64,000 bases of DNA from Flavobacteriaceae bacterium (GCA_026988355.1 JALSLK010000103.1:22823-86822), one strand, 5' to 3'; positions 7,421-17,025 are shown, counted from the stretch's first letter. The notes: generated by a model not told the origin, from the sequence alone. Program-made: numbers and translations.

Positions 7421-8566
7421 ATGGAAAAGACAATTGATAATTTTGTAAATACCTTAGAATTAAGTGATAATACAGAAAAGTATACTTTAATTTACTTAAA
7501 CAAAAGCTATTATATAAAGAAATTTTTATATGATTTTTTTTTAATTGCAAAAAAAAAAAATTTTAATACTGCAATCAATAAGCTAAAAACCAATAATAAT
7601 TTATCCGATATTGAATTTGAATCTCTAAAAAAATCCATTAATAATGTGATTGAAGAAATAGTTAATAGTGAAGAAAGTAAAAAATATATAAACTACTCAA
7701 TTGTTCTATTTTCTAAAAATTTGGTTAATCACTTCTCGAATAAGCTTACTTGGTTATTTCATAAAAAAATTTTCATAACATTAATATTAATGTCAATTTC
7801 CGTTAGTGTTTACATATTTTTTTTCTATCCTTTAAATGTTAAAATATCTAATGTCTCAATTCTTGAAACTGTAGCAAGTTATATTATCATTTTTACAATT
7901 TTAATACTACATGAATTTGGTCATGCCTCTTCATCAGCATACTATAAAATTAAACCCGAAGAAATTGGCTTTGGATTTTACTTGATATTTCCTGTTCTTT
8001 TTGCAAATGTGACCAAAATATGGAAACTAAAACGGAATCAAAGAATTGTAGTTAATTTGGCTGGAATATATTTTCAATTAATTATTAATATTCTCTTATT
8101 CATATTTTTTATACTAATTGGAAGTAAAAGCTCCTACATACTAAGCATCATGAAAATTAATATTTTGGTAGTCTTATACTCACTAATCCCTTTTATACGA
8201 AATGATGGATATTGGATTTATTCCGATTATTTTGACATCCAAAATCTCAATCAAAAATCCAATACATTTTTTTATCAACTATTTAAGAGAATCATTCGAA
8301 AAGATAAAACAGTCAACTTTTCATTAGCTCTAATAATATACAGCTCAGGAAATTACGCTTTTTTAGGATATATCATGTATAAATTTATTTTAAAATTTCC
8401 AGAAACAATTAATGAAATTATATATATCTTTAATGAAAATGGAGCAAAATCAATACTAACAAATCACTTTGGTCTAATAATTAAACTTTTAATATTTGTT
8501 TTTCTAAGTAGCATAATTTATAAATCTATAATTTCTTGGTTTAAAGAAATTTTAAAATCTAGATAA
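7421..8566 (+). CDS. M50-type membrane zinc metalloprotease, RiPP-associated
   Basis: A 381-residue polytopic membrane protein. The zinc motif HExxH is at 164-168 (HEFGH) inside a transmembrane segment. The distal ligand motif is NDGYW with D262, in the style of the 'putative peptide zinc metalloprotease' group (YydH-like). The N-terminal part of about 90 residues is soluble and lacks a signal peptide. In yyd-type systems such proteases cut the modified peptide during export, so leader removal or precursor processing is the likely role here. It is followed by the acyltransferase gene with a 1-base gap, so the two are almost certainly cotranscribed. Confidence 0.85.
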   Translation: MEKTIDNFVNTLELSDNTEKYTLIYLNKSYYIKKFLYDFFLIAKKKNFNTAINKLKTNNNLSDIEFESLKKSINNVIEEIVNSEESKKYINYSIVLFSKNLVNHFSNKLTWLFHKKIFITLILMSISVSVYIFFFYPLNVKISNVSILETVASYIIIFTILILHEFGHASSSAYYKIKPEEIGFGFYLIFPVLFANVTKIWKLKRNQRIVVNLAGIYFQLIINILLFIFFILIGSKSSYILSIMKINILVVLYSLIPFIRNDGYWIYSDYFDIQNLNQKSNTFFYQLFKRIIRKDKTVNFSLALIIYSSGNYAFLGYIMYKFILKFPETINEIIYIFNENGAKSILTNHFGLIIKLLIFVFLSSIIYKSIISWFKEILKSR

Positions 8567-8567
8567 C

Positions 8568-9704
8568 ATGAAAAAAGAATATTTTAAAAACATAAAAGAG
8601 GTAATTGAAAAATCCTCAAAAAGAGCTTCATCAGTATTGGATATTAATTCTAATGAACGACTAAATTATTTAAAATTTAAATCTGCTTTTAACTATTTAT
8701 ATCCCATTATTAAAGGTAGTAAAAATGATTATCGAGAATATTTAATTAATAAAGAGTTAACAAGTCTAGAAATTAATTACATCCATTTACTAGAGAAAAA
8801 TGGATTTTCCAGTCATAACGGAATTAAAGATCTAGGGGATACTCCAAATATTTTTTGCTCATTTCATATGGGATCCTATATTTCAGTTTGCTATTATTTG
8901 GTGAAAAATAATATTACCTTTTCAATCGTAATGGGAGAAGAAAGTTTTAATGAAAAAAAAGAAATGTTTCTATTTGCATATAAAAAAACTTTAAGTGTAT
9001 TAAAAAACTCAACCTCAAAAATAGATTTCATTAATGGAGAAAAAAAAAATTCGATTATATCAATGATAAAATCTACACGAAAAGGAAAAAGTTTACTTTT
9101 TTATATTGACGGAAATAAAGGAGTTAAAGAATTTGACAATAATGATGATAATCTAGTTGAAATAGACTTTCTAAATGTGAGTATATATTCTAGAAAAGGC
9201 ATATCCTACCTGTCAAATTACCTAAAAATAAATATTATTCCAATTATTTCATATAGAGAGTCTCACAACAAAATTAAAGTTAATTTCTTAGATCCTATTT
9301 CTTATGAAGGAAACGATCGAGAAAAATATTGTTTAGAAACTACTCAAAAAATTTGGAGTCAATTTTTAGTATATTTTAAAAAATATCCACTACAATGTGA
9401 ATCCATTTACTATATCAATCAATTTAGAAAACCATATTTTCAAAAAAAAGATAAAGGATTTAATATTAAAGACATCTTTAGATTTAATTCTAATAGATAT
9501 GAGTTTTATCAATTGGATAAAAAAATAATCTATGACAAATATAATGGTTTATCAAAAAAACTTTCTGATGGTTATTCTGATTTCTTATATAAAATTCATC
9601 AAAAAAATATTGAATTATTAGGCTCTGATTTAATGGCAATAATAAATAATAAGGCTATCATAACTACATTAGTTGAGAATGAATATTTAATAAAAAACAA
9701 TTAA
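8568..9704 (+). CDS. LpxL/HtrB-like acyltransferase homologue in the RiPP locus
   Basis: A 378-residue protein. Residues of about 90-290 follow the lysophospholipid/lauroyl acyltransferase pattern: FHMGSY where LpxL has HxGNWE, then FYIDGNKG, then FLNVSIYSRKGISYL (the 'FFG..a.t..G' block), then NIIPIISYRE. The acid of the HxxxxD/E motif is not conserved; the fifth residue after His is Ile, so activity is uncertain. No N-terminal membrane anchor is seen. A C-terminal extension of about 90 residues does not belong to LpxL. It lies between the protease and the export genes. It may acylate the peptide or a lipid partner; this is inference only. Confidence 0.6.
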   Translation: MKKEYFKNIKEVIEKSSKRASSVLDINSNERLNYLKFKSAFNYLYPIIKGSKNDYREYLINKELTSLEINYIHLLEKNGFSSHNGIKDLGDTPNIFCSFHMGSYISVCYYLVKNNITFSIVMGEESFNEKKEMFLFAYKKTLSVLKNSTSKIDFINGEKKNSIISMIKSTRKGKSLLFYIDGNKGVKEFDNNDDNLVEIDFLNVSIYSRKGISYLSNYLKINIIPIISYRESHNKIKVNFLDPISYEGNDREKYCLETTQKIWSQFLVYFKKYPLQCESIYYINQFRKPYFQKKDKGFNIKDIFRFNSNRYEFYQLDKKIIYDKYNGLSKKLSDGYSDFLYKIHQKNIELLGSDLMAIINNKAIITTLVENEYLIKNN

Positions 9705-9788
9705 CTTTACTAGTATCTGTAAAAAATATTTTTTAAGCAAAGAATACTATTTTATTGTATTTTTTTACAAACATAAATCAAGTATCTT

Positions 9789-10856
9789 ATGAAAAAAAAA
9801 ATCAAAATTCTTTTAAAACTCTTATTAACCGCATTATTAATTTGGCCTGTATATTATTTCATCACTAAAAAAAATGCACAAGAAGAGACTTATATCACAA
9901 AAAAACTTCAAAAAAGAGATCTAAAAAATTTCATTATTTGTTCTGGTATTATTTTACCAAAAGAAGAAGTAGAAATCAAATCTAGGGTTTCTGGTGTCTT
10001 AGAAAAAATTTATGTAAAAAATGGAGATAGTATCCACAAAAATCAAATTATTGCAAAAATAAAAATCATTCCAGATATAGAACGTTTATCCTCTTCTCAA
10101 ATAGAAATAAATGTAGCAAAAAATCGCTTCAATAATAAAAAAGCAATTTACAATCGTAACAAAGAATTATTCGAAAAAGGAATTGTAGCAAAATCAAAAT
10201 TCGAAATAATAGAAACCGATTATTTGAATGCACTAGAAGACTTAAAAAACACAAAAAGAACCTATCAAATTGTTAAATCAGGAAATTATAGTGGAGGAAC
10301 AACAAATACGTCTATTGTTTCGACAATAGATGGTGTAGTAACATTATTACCCATAAAAGTTGGTTCTTCTGTAATTCAAAGTAATAACTTTAGTGAAGGA
10401 ACAACTATCGCAAAAGTTGCAAATATTGACGAAATGATTTTTGAAGGAAATGTAAAAGAATATGAAGTTGCAAAACTTACCAAAGGCATGCCTGTCAAAA
10501 TAGCTACGGCAATAAGTGACAAAGAAGAAGATGGTATACTCTCCGAAATATCAACTAGTGGTAAAAACACGGATGGATTAATATTATTTGAAATAAAATC
10601 CAAATTGACAAACTCAAAAATTAGAAAAACAGGATTTAGTGCAAATGCAAAAATTATCATTAAAGAGAAAAAAAATATTTTATGTTTAAAAGAAAAATGG
10701 ATTACTTTTAGTAATGACACCTCTTACGTATACATTCATAAAAATGATGATAAATATGAAAAAAGAGCAATTAAACTCGGTATTTCTGATGGTGTTTATA
10801 CCGAAGTTATTTCTGGAATAAAAGAGAATGAAAGCATAAGAATATATGATAACTAA
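9789..10856 (+). CDS. HlyD/MacA-type membrane-fusion adaptor
   Basis: A 355-residue periplasmic adaptor with an N-terminal membrane helix (about 8-27). It has a biotinyl-lipoyl-like half (EVEIKSRVSGVLEKIYVKNG), a helical hairpin (about 105-165), the second half (STIDGVVTLLPIKVGSSV), a beta-barrel and a membrane-proximal domain. Proteins of this kind connect an inner-membrane transporter to an outer-membrane channel. The gene overlaps the following permease gene by 11 bases, indicating translational coupling. In darobactin-type loci, HlyD and MacB-type proteins export the peptide. No TolC-like gene is in this window. Confidence 0.87.
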   Translation: MKKKIKILLKLLLTALLIWPVYYFITKKNAQEETYITKKLQKRDLKNFIICSGIILPKEEVEIKSRVSGVLEKIYVKNGDSIHKNQIIAKIKIIPDIERLSSSQIEINVAKNRFNNKKAIYNRNKELFEKGIVAKSKFEIIETDYLNALEDLKNTKRTYQIVKSGNYSGGTTNTSIVSTIDGVVTLLPIKVGSSVIQSNNFSEGTTIAKVANIDEMIFEGNVKEYEVAKLTKGMPVKIATAISDKEEDGILSEISTSGKNTDGLILFEIKSKLTNSKIRKTGFSANAKIIIKEKKNILCLKEKWITFSNDTSYVYIHKNDDKYEKRAIKLGISDGVYTEVISGIKENESIRIYDN

Positions 10857-12084
10857 AGATGAAATAATTGAAATAACGGAAACGCTAAAAAAAAACAAAT
10901 CCAGAACGCTTCTTACCGCTTTTGGTGTTTTTTGGGGAATTTTTATGCTATTATTATTGTTAGGTTCTGGAGATGGATTGGAAAAAGGAGTTACGAATAT
11001 GTTTAAAGGATTTGATATTAATAGTTTTCATATTTATAGCGATAAAACTAAGATTCCATACAAAGGCGTAAAAGACAATCGAAAAATAAGAATTACAAAT
11101 GAAGATTTAGATATTATCAAAAAAAAATTTAAAAAAAATATTAAATATATTGGCGCAAGATCGTATACATATAATGCAACTTTAGTACAAAATAATAGGC
11201 AGAATGAAAAATACGAAATATATGGTGTAGAATCTGATATTTTTTACATCCGAAATGTGAAATTAAATGCTGGTAGATACATCAATAAACTTGATAATAA
11301 TCGGAGTAGACTTGTTGCAGTAATTGGATCTAAAGTTAAAAAAGAATTATATAATAATAAAAATACAATTGGTAAGTTTATTCAAATTAATAATAGTTTT
11401 TATAAAATAATTGGCGTTTTTAAGTCTTTAAAAGAAGGAGAAGAAGCAAATGAGCAAAACAAAACTATTATAATTCCACACACATCGTTTCAAAAAAATT
11501 TTAATAGAAAAAATACAATGGACAACATTGGTATTGTTGCTACAAATAACAAAACCGAACGTCAAATTTTAAGTTTTTTAAAAGAGCGTCATAAAGTACA
11601 TCCAGACGATGAAGCAATTTATACATGGAATACCAGAGAAGAATTTTCAAAATATACTGGATTATTTAAAGCAATTAGAATGTTTATGTGGATTATTGGT
11701 ATTGGAACATTATTATCTGGAATAGTTGGTGTTAGTAATATCATGGTAATAAATATAAAAGAAAGAACCAAAGAAATAGGAATTAGAAAAGCAATTGGAG
11801 CAAAACCTTTTTCTATTATAAAAATGATTATTTTAGAATCTGTTTTTCTAACGAGTATTTCGGGTTATCTGGGTTTATCTTTTGGCTTATTATTAATTGA
11901 AGGTGTAAACTATTCCTTAAATTTATTTGATTTAAAAAGTGGTTTTTTTTTAAATCCAGAAATTAATTTATTTGTAGTAATATCGGCAATTCTCACACTG
12001 CTATTGTCAGGTTTCTTTGCAGCGTACCTTCCTGCAAAAAAAGCAGCAATGATTAGACCAATTGAAGCACTCCGAGAAAATTAA
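10846..12084 (+). CDS. MacB/FtsX-type ABC transporter permease
   Basis: A 412-residue protein with one N-terminal membrane helix (about 21-40), a large periplasmic MacB_PCD domain (about 40-270), and three C-terminal helices of the FtsX fold, with the conserved ERTKEIGIRKAIGAKP loop. It lacks a fused ATPase domain. A separate ATP-binding protein must therefore act with it, yet none lies in the operon. The preceding adaptor gene overlaps its start. Together they probably export the product of the upstream RiPP-like genes. Confidence 0.87.
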   Translation: MITKDEIIEITETLKKNKSRTLLTAFGVFWGIFMLLLLLGSGDGLEKGVTNMFKGFDINSFHIYSDKTKIPYKGVKDNRKIRITNEDLDIIKKKFKKNIKYIGARSYTYNATLVQNNRQNEKYEIYGVESDIFYIRNVKLNAGRYINKLDNNRSRLVAVIGSKVKKELYNNKNTIGKFIQINNSFYKIIGVFKSLKEGEEANEQNKTIIIPHTSFQKNFNRKNTMDNIGIVATNNKTERQILSFLKERHKVHPDDEAIYTWNTREEFSKYTGLFKAIRMFMWIIGIGTLLSGIVGVSNIMVINIKERTKEIGIRKAIGAKPFSIIKMIILESVFLTSISGYLGLSFGLLLIEGVNYSLNLFDLKSGFFLNPEINLFVVISAILTLLLSGFFAAYLPAKKAAMIRPIEALREN

Positions 12085-12106
12085 AATTGCTTTTTATAAA
12101 GCAATT
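12085..12106. terminator. Hairpin between convergent genes
   Basis: Perfect 9-base-pair inverted repeat (AATTGCTTT / AAAGCAATT) with a 4-base loop. It fills most of the 24-base gap between the permease and the convergent ABC exporter, and likely terminates transcription from both sides. Confidence 0.6.
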
Positions 12107-12108
12107 CG

Positions 12109-13863
12109 CTAATTCATTTCTGATAATTGCTGATTATAGATTTCTCGATAATAACCTTTTGTATTTTTTAATTCTTTATGTGTTCCAGCTTGAATTAACT
12201 TACCTTCGTCTAAAACAATAATAGCATCTGCATTTTTAACAGACGATACACGATGACTTATAATTATTGTAGTTACTCCCTCGCTTATCTTTTTTAAATT
12301 AGTCAAAATAATTTCTTCCGTTTCGGTATCTACAGCAGATAAACAATCGTCAAACACCAAAATATTTGGAGAGCCAATAATTGCTCTTGCTATGGAAACT
12401 CTTTGCTTTTGACCTCCAGATAAAGTTACACCACGTTCTCCAACCATAGTTTGATAACCATCTGTAAAACCAACGATATTATGATGTATGTAGGCATTTT
12501 TTGCAGCATTCTCAACTTCAATATCGGTAGCGTCGTGTTTACCAAATCGAATATTGTCTTTTATCGTTTCCGAAAATAAAAAACCATCTTGAGGCACAAA
12601 ACCAATTGCCTCTCTTAAGCTTTTTAGATGAATCTTCTTAATGGGTTTATCATCAATTAATATATCTCCGCCCGTAACATCATACAACCTAGAAATTAGA
12701 TTTACAATAGTAGATTTTCCAGATCCTGTTTTCCCAAGTATTGCTAATGTCTTTCCTCTTTCTATGGTAAAACTTACTTTTTTTAACGCTTCTATATTAG
12801 TGTCTTCATAGGTAAAAGACACCTCATTAAAAGTAATTTTTCCATGAATCTCTGTTGGTGTATTTGTTGTATTTTGTATTCCAGATTCTTCTTCTAAAAA
12901 CTCATTAATACGTTTTTGAGAAGCCTCAGCTTGTTGAATTATAGAGGTTACCCATCCAACAACAGCAACTGGCCAAGTAAGCATATTAACATAGATAATG
13001 AATTCTGCAACGATTCCAATATTGGCAATCTGACCATTAATATAACGCATACCTCCAATATAAATTACTAAAATATTACTAATACCAATTAGTAAAATCA
13101 TCAATGGAAAAAATAGAGCTTGTGCTTTATATAAAGAAATATTTTTCTCCTTACTTTCAACAGCTAAAGCGTCAAAATTAGTGACACTTTGATTTTCTAT
13201 TGCATACGCTTTAATAACATGAATTCCAGAAAAAGTTTCTTGTGCTAAAGTGGTTAATTTAGACAAATATTGTTGTACTAAAGTACTTCGTTTATGAATT
13301 ATTTTACTCAGTAAATAAATAGAAATCGATAAAATTGGCAATGGCAATAATGTATACATCGTTAATGTTGCATCAATACTTATCATTTTTGTTAATGCAA
13401 CCGTAAAAAGCATTAACATATTAATGGTATACATAATTGCAGGACCAAAATACATTCTAACTTTACCGACATCCTCGCTAATACGATTCATTAAATCGCC
13501 AGTTCTATTTTTTTTATAAAAACCAAGCGAAAGATTTTCATATTGTCTAAATATTTCATTTTTTAAATCGAATTCTATCAAACGAGACATTACAATTAAA
13601 GTTTGTCGCATTAAAAAAGTAAAAAAACCAGACAACAAAGCAGCTCCAATAATCCATAAAATATTATCTAATAAAGTTGATTTTACAATAACTAAATCTG
13701 TAATTAAACCTTTATTATAATCTTCAACAACATTTAAAGAATTTTTAATAAAAGAAGGTATCTGTACTGCCAATATTTTTGAAAAAATGGTAATAACAAT
13801 TCCAAATATCAAGCGATATTTGTATGTAACAAAATATTTATTCAAATATTGTAAGGCTTTCAT
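12109..13863 (-). CDS. ABC exporter, MsbA-like fused membrane/ATPase
   Basis: A 584-residue half-transporter: a six-helix membrane domain (about 1-310) and a nucleotide-binding domain with Walker A GKTGSGKST, signature LSGGQKQR, Walker B ILVFDDCLSAVD and the switch His in IISHR. Such proteins work as homo- or heterodimers exporting lipids, drugs or peptides. It is convergent with the RiPP-like locus and separated from it by a terminator hairpin, so it is not in that operon. Similar genes are common as stand-alone flavobacterial genes, and I favour a general lipid or drug exporter. Confidence 0.9.
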   Translation of the reverse strand: MKALQYLNKYFVTYKYRLIFGIVITIFSKILAVQIPSFIKNSLNVVEDYNKGLITDLVIVKSTLLDNILWIIGAALLSGFFTFLMRQTLIVMSRLIEFDLKNEIFRQYENLSLGFYKKNRTGDLMNRISEDVGKVRMYFGPAIMYTINMLMLFTVALTKMISIDATLTMYTLLPLPILSISIYLLSKIIHKRSTLVQQYLSKLTTLAQETFSGIHVIKAYAIENQSVTNFDALAVESKEKNISLYKAQALFFPLMILLIGISNILVIYIGGMRYINGQIANIGIVAEFIIYVNMLTWPVAVVGWVTSIIQQAEASQKRINEFLEEESGIQNTTNTPTEIHGKITFNEVSFTYEDTNIEALKKVSFTIERGKTLAILGKTGSGKSTIVNLISRLYDVTGGDILIDDKPIKKIHLKSLREAIGFVPQDGFLFSETIKDNIRFGKHDATDIEVENAAKNAYIHHNIVGFTDGYQTMVGERGVTLSGGQKQRVSIARAIIGSPNILVFDDCLSAVDTETEEIILTNLKKISEGVTTIIISHRVSSVKNADAIIVLDEGKLIQAGTHKELKNTKGYYREIYNQQLSEMN

Positions 13864-14045
13864 CTATTAAAATTCGATTCACAAATATATTAAATTGAAT
13901 GCAGTAAATTTACAATATTCACATTTATTCATTTTTTTTTATTGCACTTATTTTTTACATATAGCTGATACAAAAAAACAAATTATTTTATGATTATTTT
14001 ATGATTTTGTTAAAAAGTAAATCCAAATCATGCTAATAATTTAAC

Positions 14046-14053
14046 TATCTTTG
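14046..14053 (+). promoter_or_regulatory. TAnnTTTG promoter box of leucine dehydrogenase
   Basis: TATCTTTG lies 26 bases upstream of the ATG at 14080. Confidence 0.45.
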
Positions 14054-14079
14054 CCATATCAAATTTAATACACAAAATT

Positions 14080-15171
14080 ATGACTCTAGATATTGTAGAA
14101 GCAAAAGATTTATGTAATATTAATCCTGTTTTTGGAAATTTTTCATTTGACAAACACGAACAAATTGTTTTTTGTAACGACGAAGCTACTGGTTTAAAAG
14201 CCATTATTGGTATCCATAATACGACACTTGGTCCTGCTCTTGGTGGTACTAGAATGTGGAATTATAAAAATGAAGAAGATGCGTTACAAGATGTATTGCG
14301 ATTATCTCGTGGCATGACCTATAAAGCTGCTATTACAGGTTTAAAATTAGGTGGTGGTAAAGCCGTAATTATTGGTGATGCTAAAACACAAAAAACAGAT
14401 GATTTGATGCGTCGATTTGGTGAGTTTGTACACTCATTAGGTGGAAAATATATTACCGCCGAAGATGTTGGTATGGAAACTCGTGATATGGATATTGTTA
14501 GAGATATTACACCTTATGTTACTGGAATTTCTGAAGCAAGAGGTGGAGCAGGAAACCCTTCTCCAATTACTGCTTATGGTGTTTTTATGGGAATGAAAGC
14601 TGCTGCAAAGTATCAATTCGGAACCGATAACTTAAAAGGTAAAAAAATATTAATACAAGGTATCGGTCATGTTGGAGAAACTATTGTCGATTTAGCAACG
14701 AAAGAAGGCGCTCAAATTATTATTAACGATATTAATAAAGAGCAATTGGAATATGTTAGCAAAAAATATGGTGCAACCATCCATCACGATTTAGATATCT
14801 ATGGTTTGGATGTAGATATTTATGCTCCTTGTGCTTTAGGTGCTACTATTAATGATAATACCATTGATAGAATTAAGGCTAAAGTTATTGCTGGTGCAGC
14901 AAACAATCAATTACAAGACGAAATTAAACACGGTAGATTATTGAAAGAAAAGGGGATTGCTTATGCTCCAGATTTCTTAATTAATGCTGGTGGAATTATT
15001 AATGTTTATGCAGAAATTGAAGGCTATGGCAAAGATGAAATCATACGCCAAACCGAAAATATATACAACACAACTTTAGAAATTTTTAAACTTTCTGAAA
15101 CACAAAATATTACAACACATCGAGCTGCATTTAATATTGCGCAAGCAAGAATTGATGCAAAGAAAAATTAA
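14080..15171 (+). CDS. ldh: Leucine (Glu/Leu/Phe/Val) dehydrogenase
   Basis: A 363-residue protein of the amino-acid dehydrogenase family. The substrate domain carries GPALGGTRMW and the catalytic-Lys segment KLGGGKAVI. The C-terminal Rossmann domain has GIGHVGE as the dinucleotide loop. The length fits leucine dehydrogenase rather than the longer glutamate dehydrogenases. It oxidatively deaminates branched-chain amino acids to 2-oxo acids with NAD+, the first step of their catabolism. Methylmalonyl-CoA mutase further along the window would act downstream on propionyl-CoA derived from isoleucine and valine. The gene is single, with its own promoter and terminator. Confidence 0.92.
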   Translation: MTLDIVEAKDLCNINPVFGNFSFDKHEQIVFCNDEATGLKAIIGIHNTTLGPALGGTRMWNYKNEEDALQDVLRLSRGMTYKAAITGLKLGGGKAVIIGDAKTQKTDDLMRRFGEFVHSLGGKYITAEDVGMETRDMDIVRDITPYVTGISEARGGAGNPSPITAYGVFMGMKAAAKYQFGTDNLKGKKILIQGIGHVGETIVDLATKEGAQIIINDINKEQLEYVSKKYGATIHHDLDIYGLDVDIYAPCALGATINDNTIDRIKAKVIAGAANNQLQDEIKHGRLLKEKGIAYAPDFLINAGGIINVYAEIEGYGKDEIIRQTENIYNTTLEIFKLSETQNITTHRAAFNIAQARIDAKKN

Positions 15172-15200
15172 CTATTTTTTTTAAAATTAAAATAATATTT

Positions 15201-15230
15201 CCTCATGGAATCTTTTCTATGAGGTTTTTT
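15201..15230 (+). terminator. Rho-independent terminator after leucine dehydrogenase
   Basis: CCTCAT ... ATGAGG stem followed directly by six Ts, 29 bases after the stop codon. Confidence 0.75.
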
Positions 15231-15266
15231 ATGCTTTTAAAATAGTTATCCAACTAAAGCATTATT

Positions 15267-16817
15267 CTAATTCTTTATCATTTTAGTTATCGTCACCTTT
15301 CCTGTTTTATACGTCATTTTTACGAAATAAACACCTAAAGAAAGGTCTTTTATGTCTAAATAATCATTTTCTCCATTTTCACTTTTAACCAAAACACTTG
15401 AATGAGAAAATATTTGAATTTTATTAATATTATCTCGATTAGATATATAAATCATGCCATTATTAGGGTTCGGAAATAATATTGTGTTATCGTTATCTTC
15501 AATATCAATTACATTTAATGTATTTAATTCTCCAACAAACAAATTAACAGAATAAGGAGAAAGATTGATAGTTCCATCATTCAAATTCGACCAATTTGTA
15601 GATTCTGTAAAATAATCGTTTTGAGCATCCCATAAATGTCTCTCTAAATTAATTGGTAATAATTCTTCCATTTGCAATTGAACCGATTGTAATAATGCTG
15701 TACGATTAATTAAACAAAAAGAATAACTATTAGCACTTTGATTAATAGTAGCATACACTAATACTTTTGAATTTTCACTAGAATTACTTTCTACCAAGTT
15801 GCCATAAAAAGAAGTATTGAATATTTCATATAAATAAGCATTTCCATCCAATTGATTGCCATCCATCACAGACATGTCTGAATATGGAGCAACATTCCAA
15901 TAACAAGTAGCATCAATTCCTGACTTAATACTTTCTGTCATTATAATTGCATCGTAAACCGCTCCATTATTAGATTGAATATTAGCACAACCTTGGTACG
16001 AGATATTATATTCTGTTAAAAAAATAGGAAGATAAGATCCATTTGTTATGGTATTAATATTTTGACGAAGCAATGCTAAATCTGAAACAGCAAATTGAGC
16101 TATATCGTAAGCATTCTCTAAACTATTTGTACAGTCACCAGAATAAGTATGGCAAGTAATAAAATCTATATTTGGAAAAGTAGCTTGAGTTAATTGCGTT
16201 AAATAATCTACATTTACCCAAGCTGTTGCAGAACCGCCAACTTTAATGGTTGGATCTACAGCTTTCATTGCCAATGATGCCGTATTAATAAATGATGCCA
16301 TCCTATTAACAGATAGTCCTGGTACAGCAAAACCTTGTTCACGTTCATTTGGTATTTCCCAATATTCAATACCGAATTGATTGTCGATATTTACAATTTG
16401 AACCAAATCAGCACAAAATTGAGCAAATGCTTGAGCATCTTGATAATCTTCTTCGCCATTAAATCCACTAGGAATATTAATCATCACTTTATATCCTTGC
16501 GCTACAAGTGGAGATAATGCTTGGTTAATTTTAACAGTATCCCAAACGCCATTTGTTTGCCAAGATTCTGGACTTCCTCCTAACATTCCCCAACCATGAA
16601 GCCTTACAAACCCTTTTTTCTGAGTTATGCGATCTAAATTTCCCATAAATAGTACATCATTAGAATACGATGGAATAAAATTAGCTGAACTATTAACACC
16701 ATACGCATAATCTGGAATTGAGCGAACTAAATTACTCCAGTCTATATTAATAGAAACTGTCTGTGCTTGTGTTATTAGGTGTAAAAAAAATAGAATATAT
16801 AATACAAAAAACTTCAT
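15267..16817 (-). CDS. Secreted clan GH-A glycoside hydrolase with T9SS sorting domain
   Basis: A 516-residue protein with an N-terminal signal peptide (about 1-18, ending TQAQ). The catalytic TIM barrel has the clan GH-A pair: acid/base E158 in WEIPNERE and nucleophile E269 in FLTEYN. GH39-, GH51- and GH79-like families share this pattern; I cannot choose between them. The C-terminal 75 residues are a type A T9SS sorting domain (LFPNPNNGMIYI ... GVYFVKM ... KMIKN), so the protein is secreted or attached outside the cell. It stands alone, without a polysaccharide-utilisation locus around it. Confidence 0.85.
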   Translation of the reverse strand: MKFFVLYILFFLHLITQAQTVSINIDWSNLVRSIPDYAYGVNSSANFIPSYSNDVLFMGNLDRITQKKGFVRLHGWGMLGGSPESWQTNGVWDTVKINQALSPLVAQGYKVMINIPSGFNGEEDYQDAQAFAQFCADLVQIVNIDNQFGIEYWEIPNEREQGFAVPGLSVNRMASFINTASLAMKAVDPTIKVGGSATAWVNVDYLTQLTQATFPNIDFITCHTYSGDCTNSLENAYDIAQFAVSDLALLRQNINTITNGSYLPIFLTEYNISYQGCANIQSNNGAVYDAIIMTESIKSGIDATCYWNVAPYSDMSVMDGNQLDGNAYLYEIFNTSFYGNLVESNSSENSKVLVYATINQSANSYSFCLINRTALLQSVQLQMEELLPINLERHLWDAQNDYFTESTNWSNLNDGTINLSPYSVNLFVGELNTLNVIDIEDNDNTILFPNPNNGMIYISNRDNINKIQIFSHSSVLVKSENGENDYLDIKDLSLGVYFVKMTYKTGKVTITKMIKN

Positions 16818-17025
16818 ACGTTTCTAATTTTTATAGGTTTATTAAATACTTCCAAATAAGTATTTTATGCGTGTAGCAAACTAATTAATTTAAAGGAAAA
16901 AATAAAGTTTCTACTTTGATGTCATTACACAGTAAGTTAGCAAAATACACAAAATAACTATAAAATCAAAAAAGAGGCAAAATTTAAACTTGCATTATTA
17001 AATAAATTAACCGATTTTTGCTTCA

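Noticed and set aside
12109..13863. ABC exporter as the missing transporter of the RiPP locus
   Set aside because: It is on the opposite strand behind a hairpin terminator and is a complete exporter of another type, with no peptidase domain. It is possible but unsupported.
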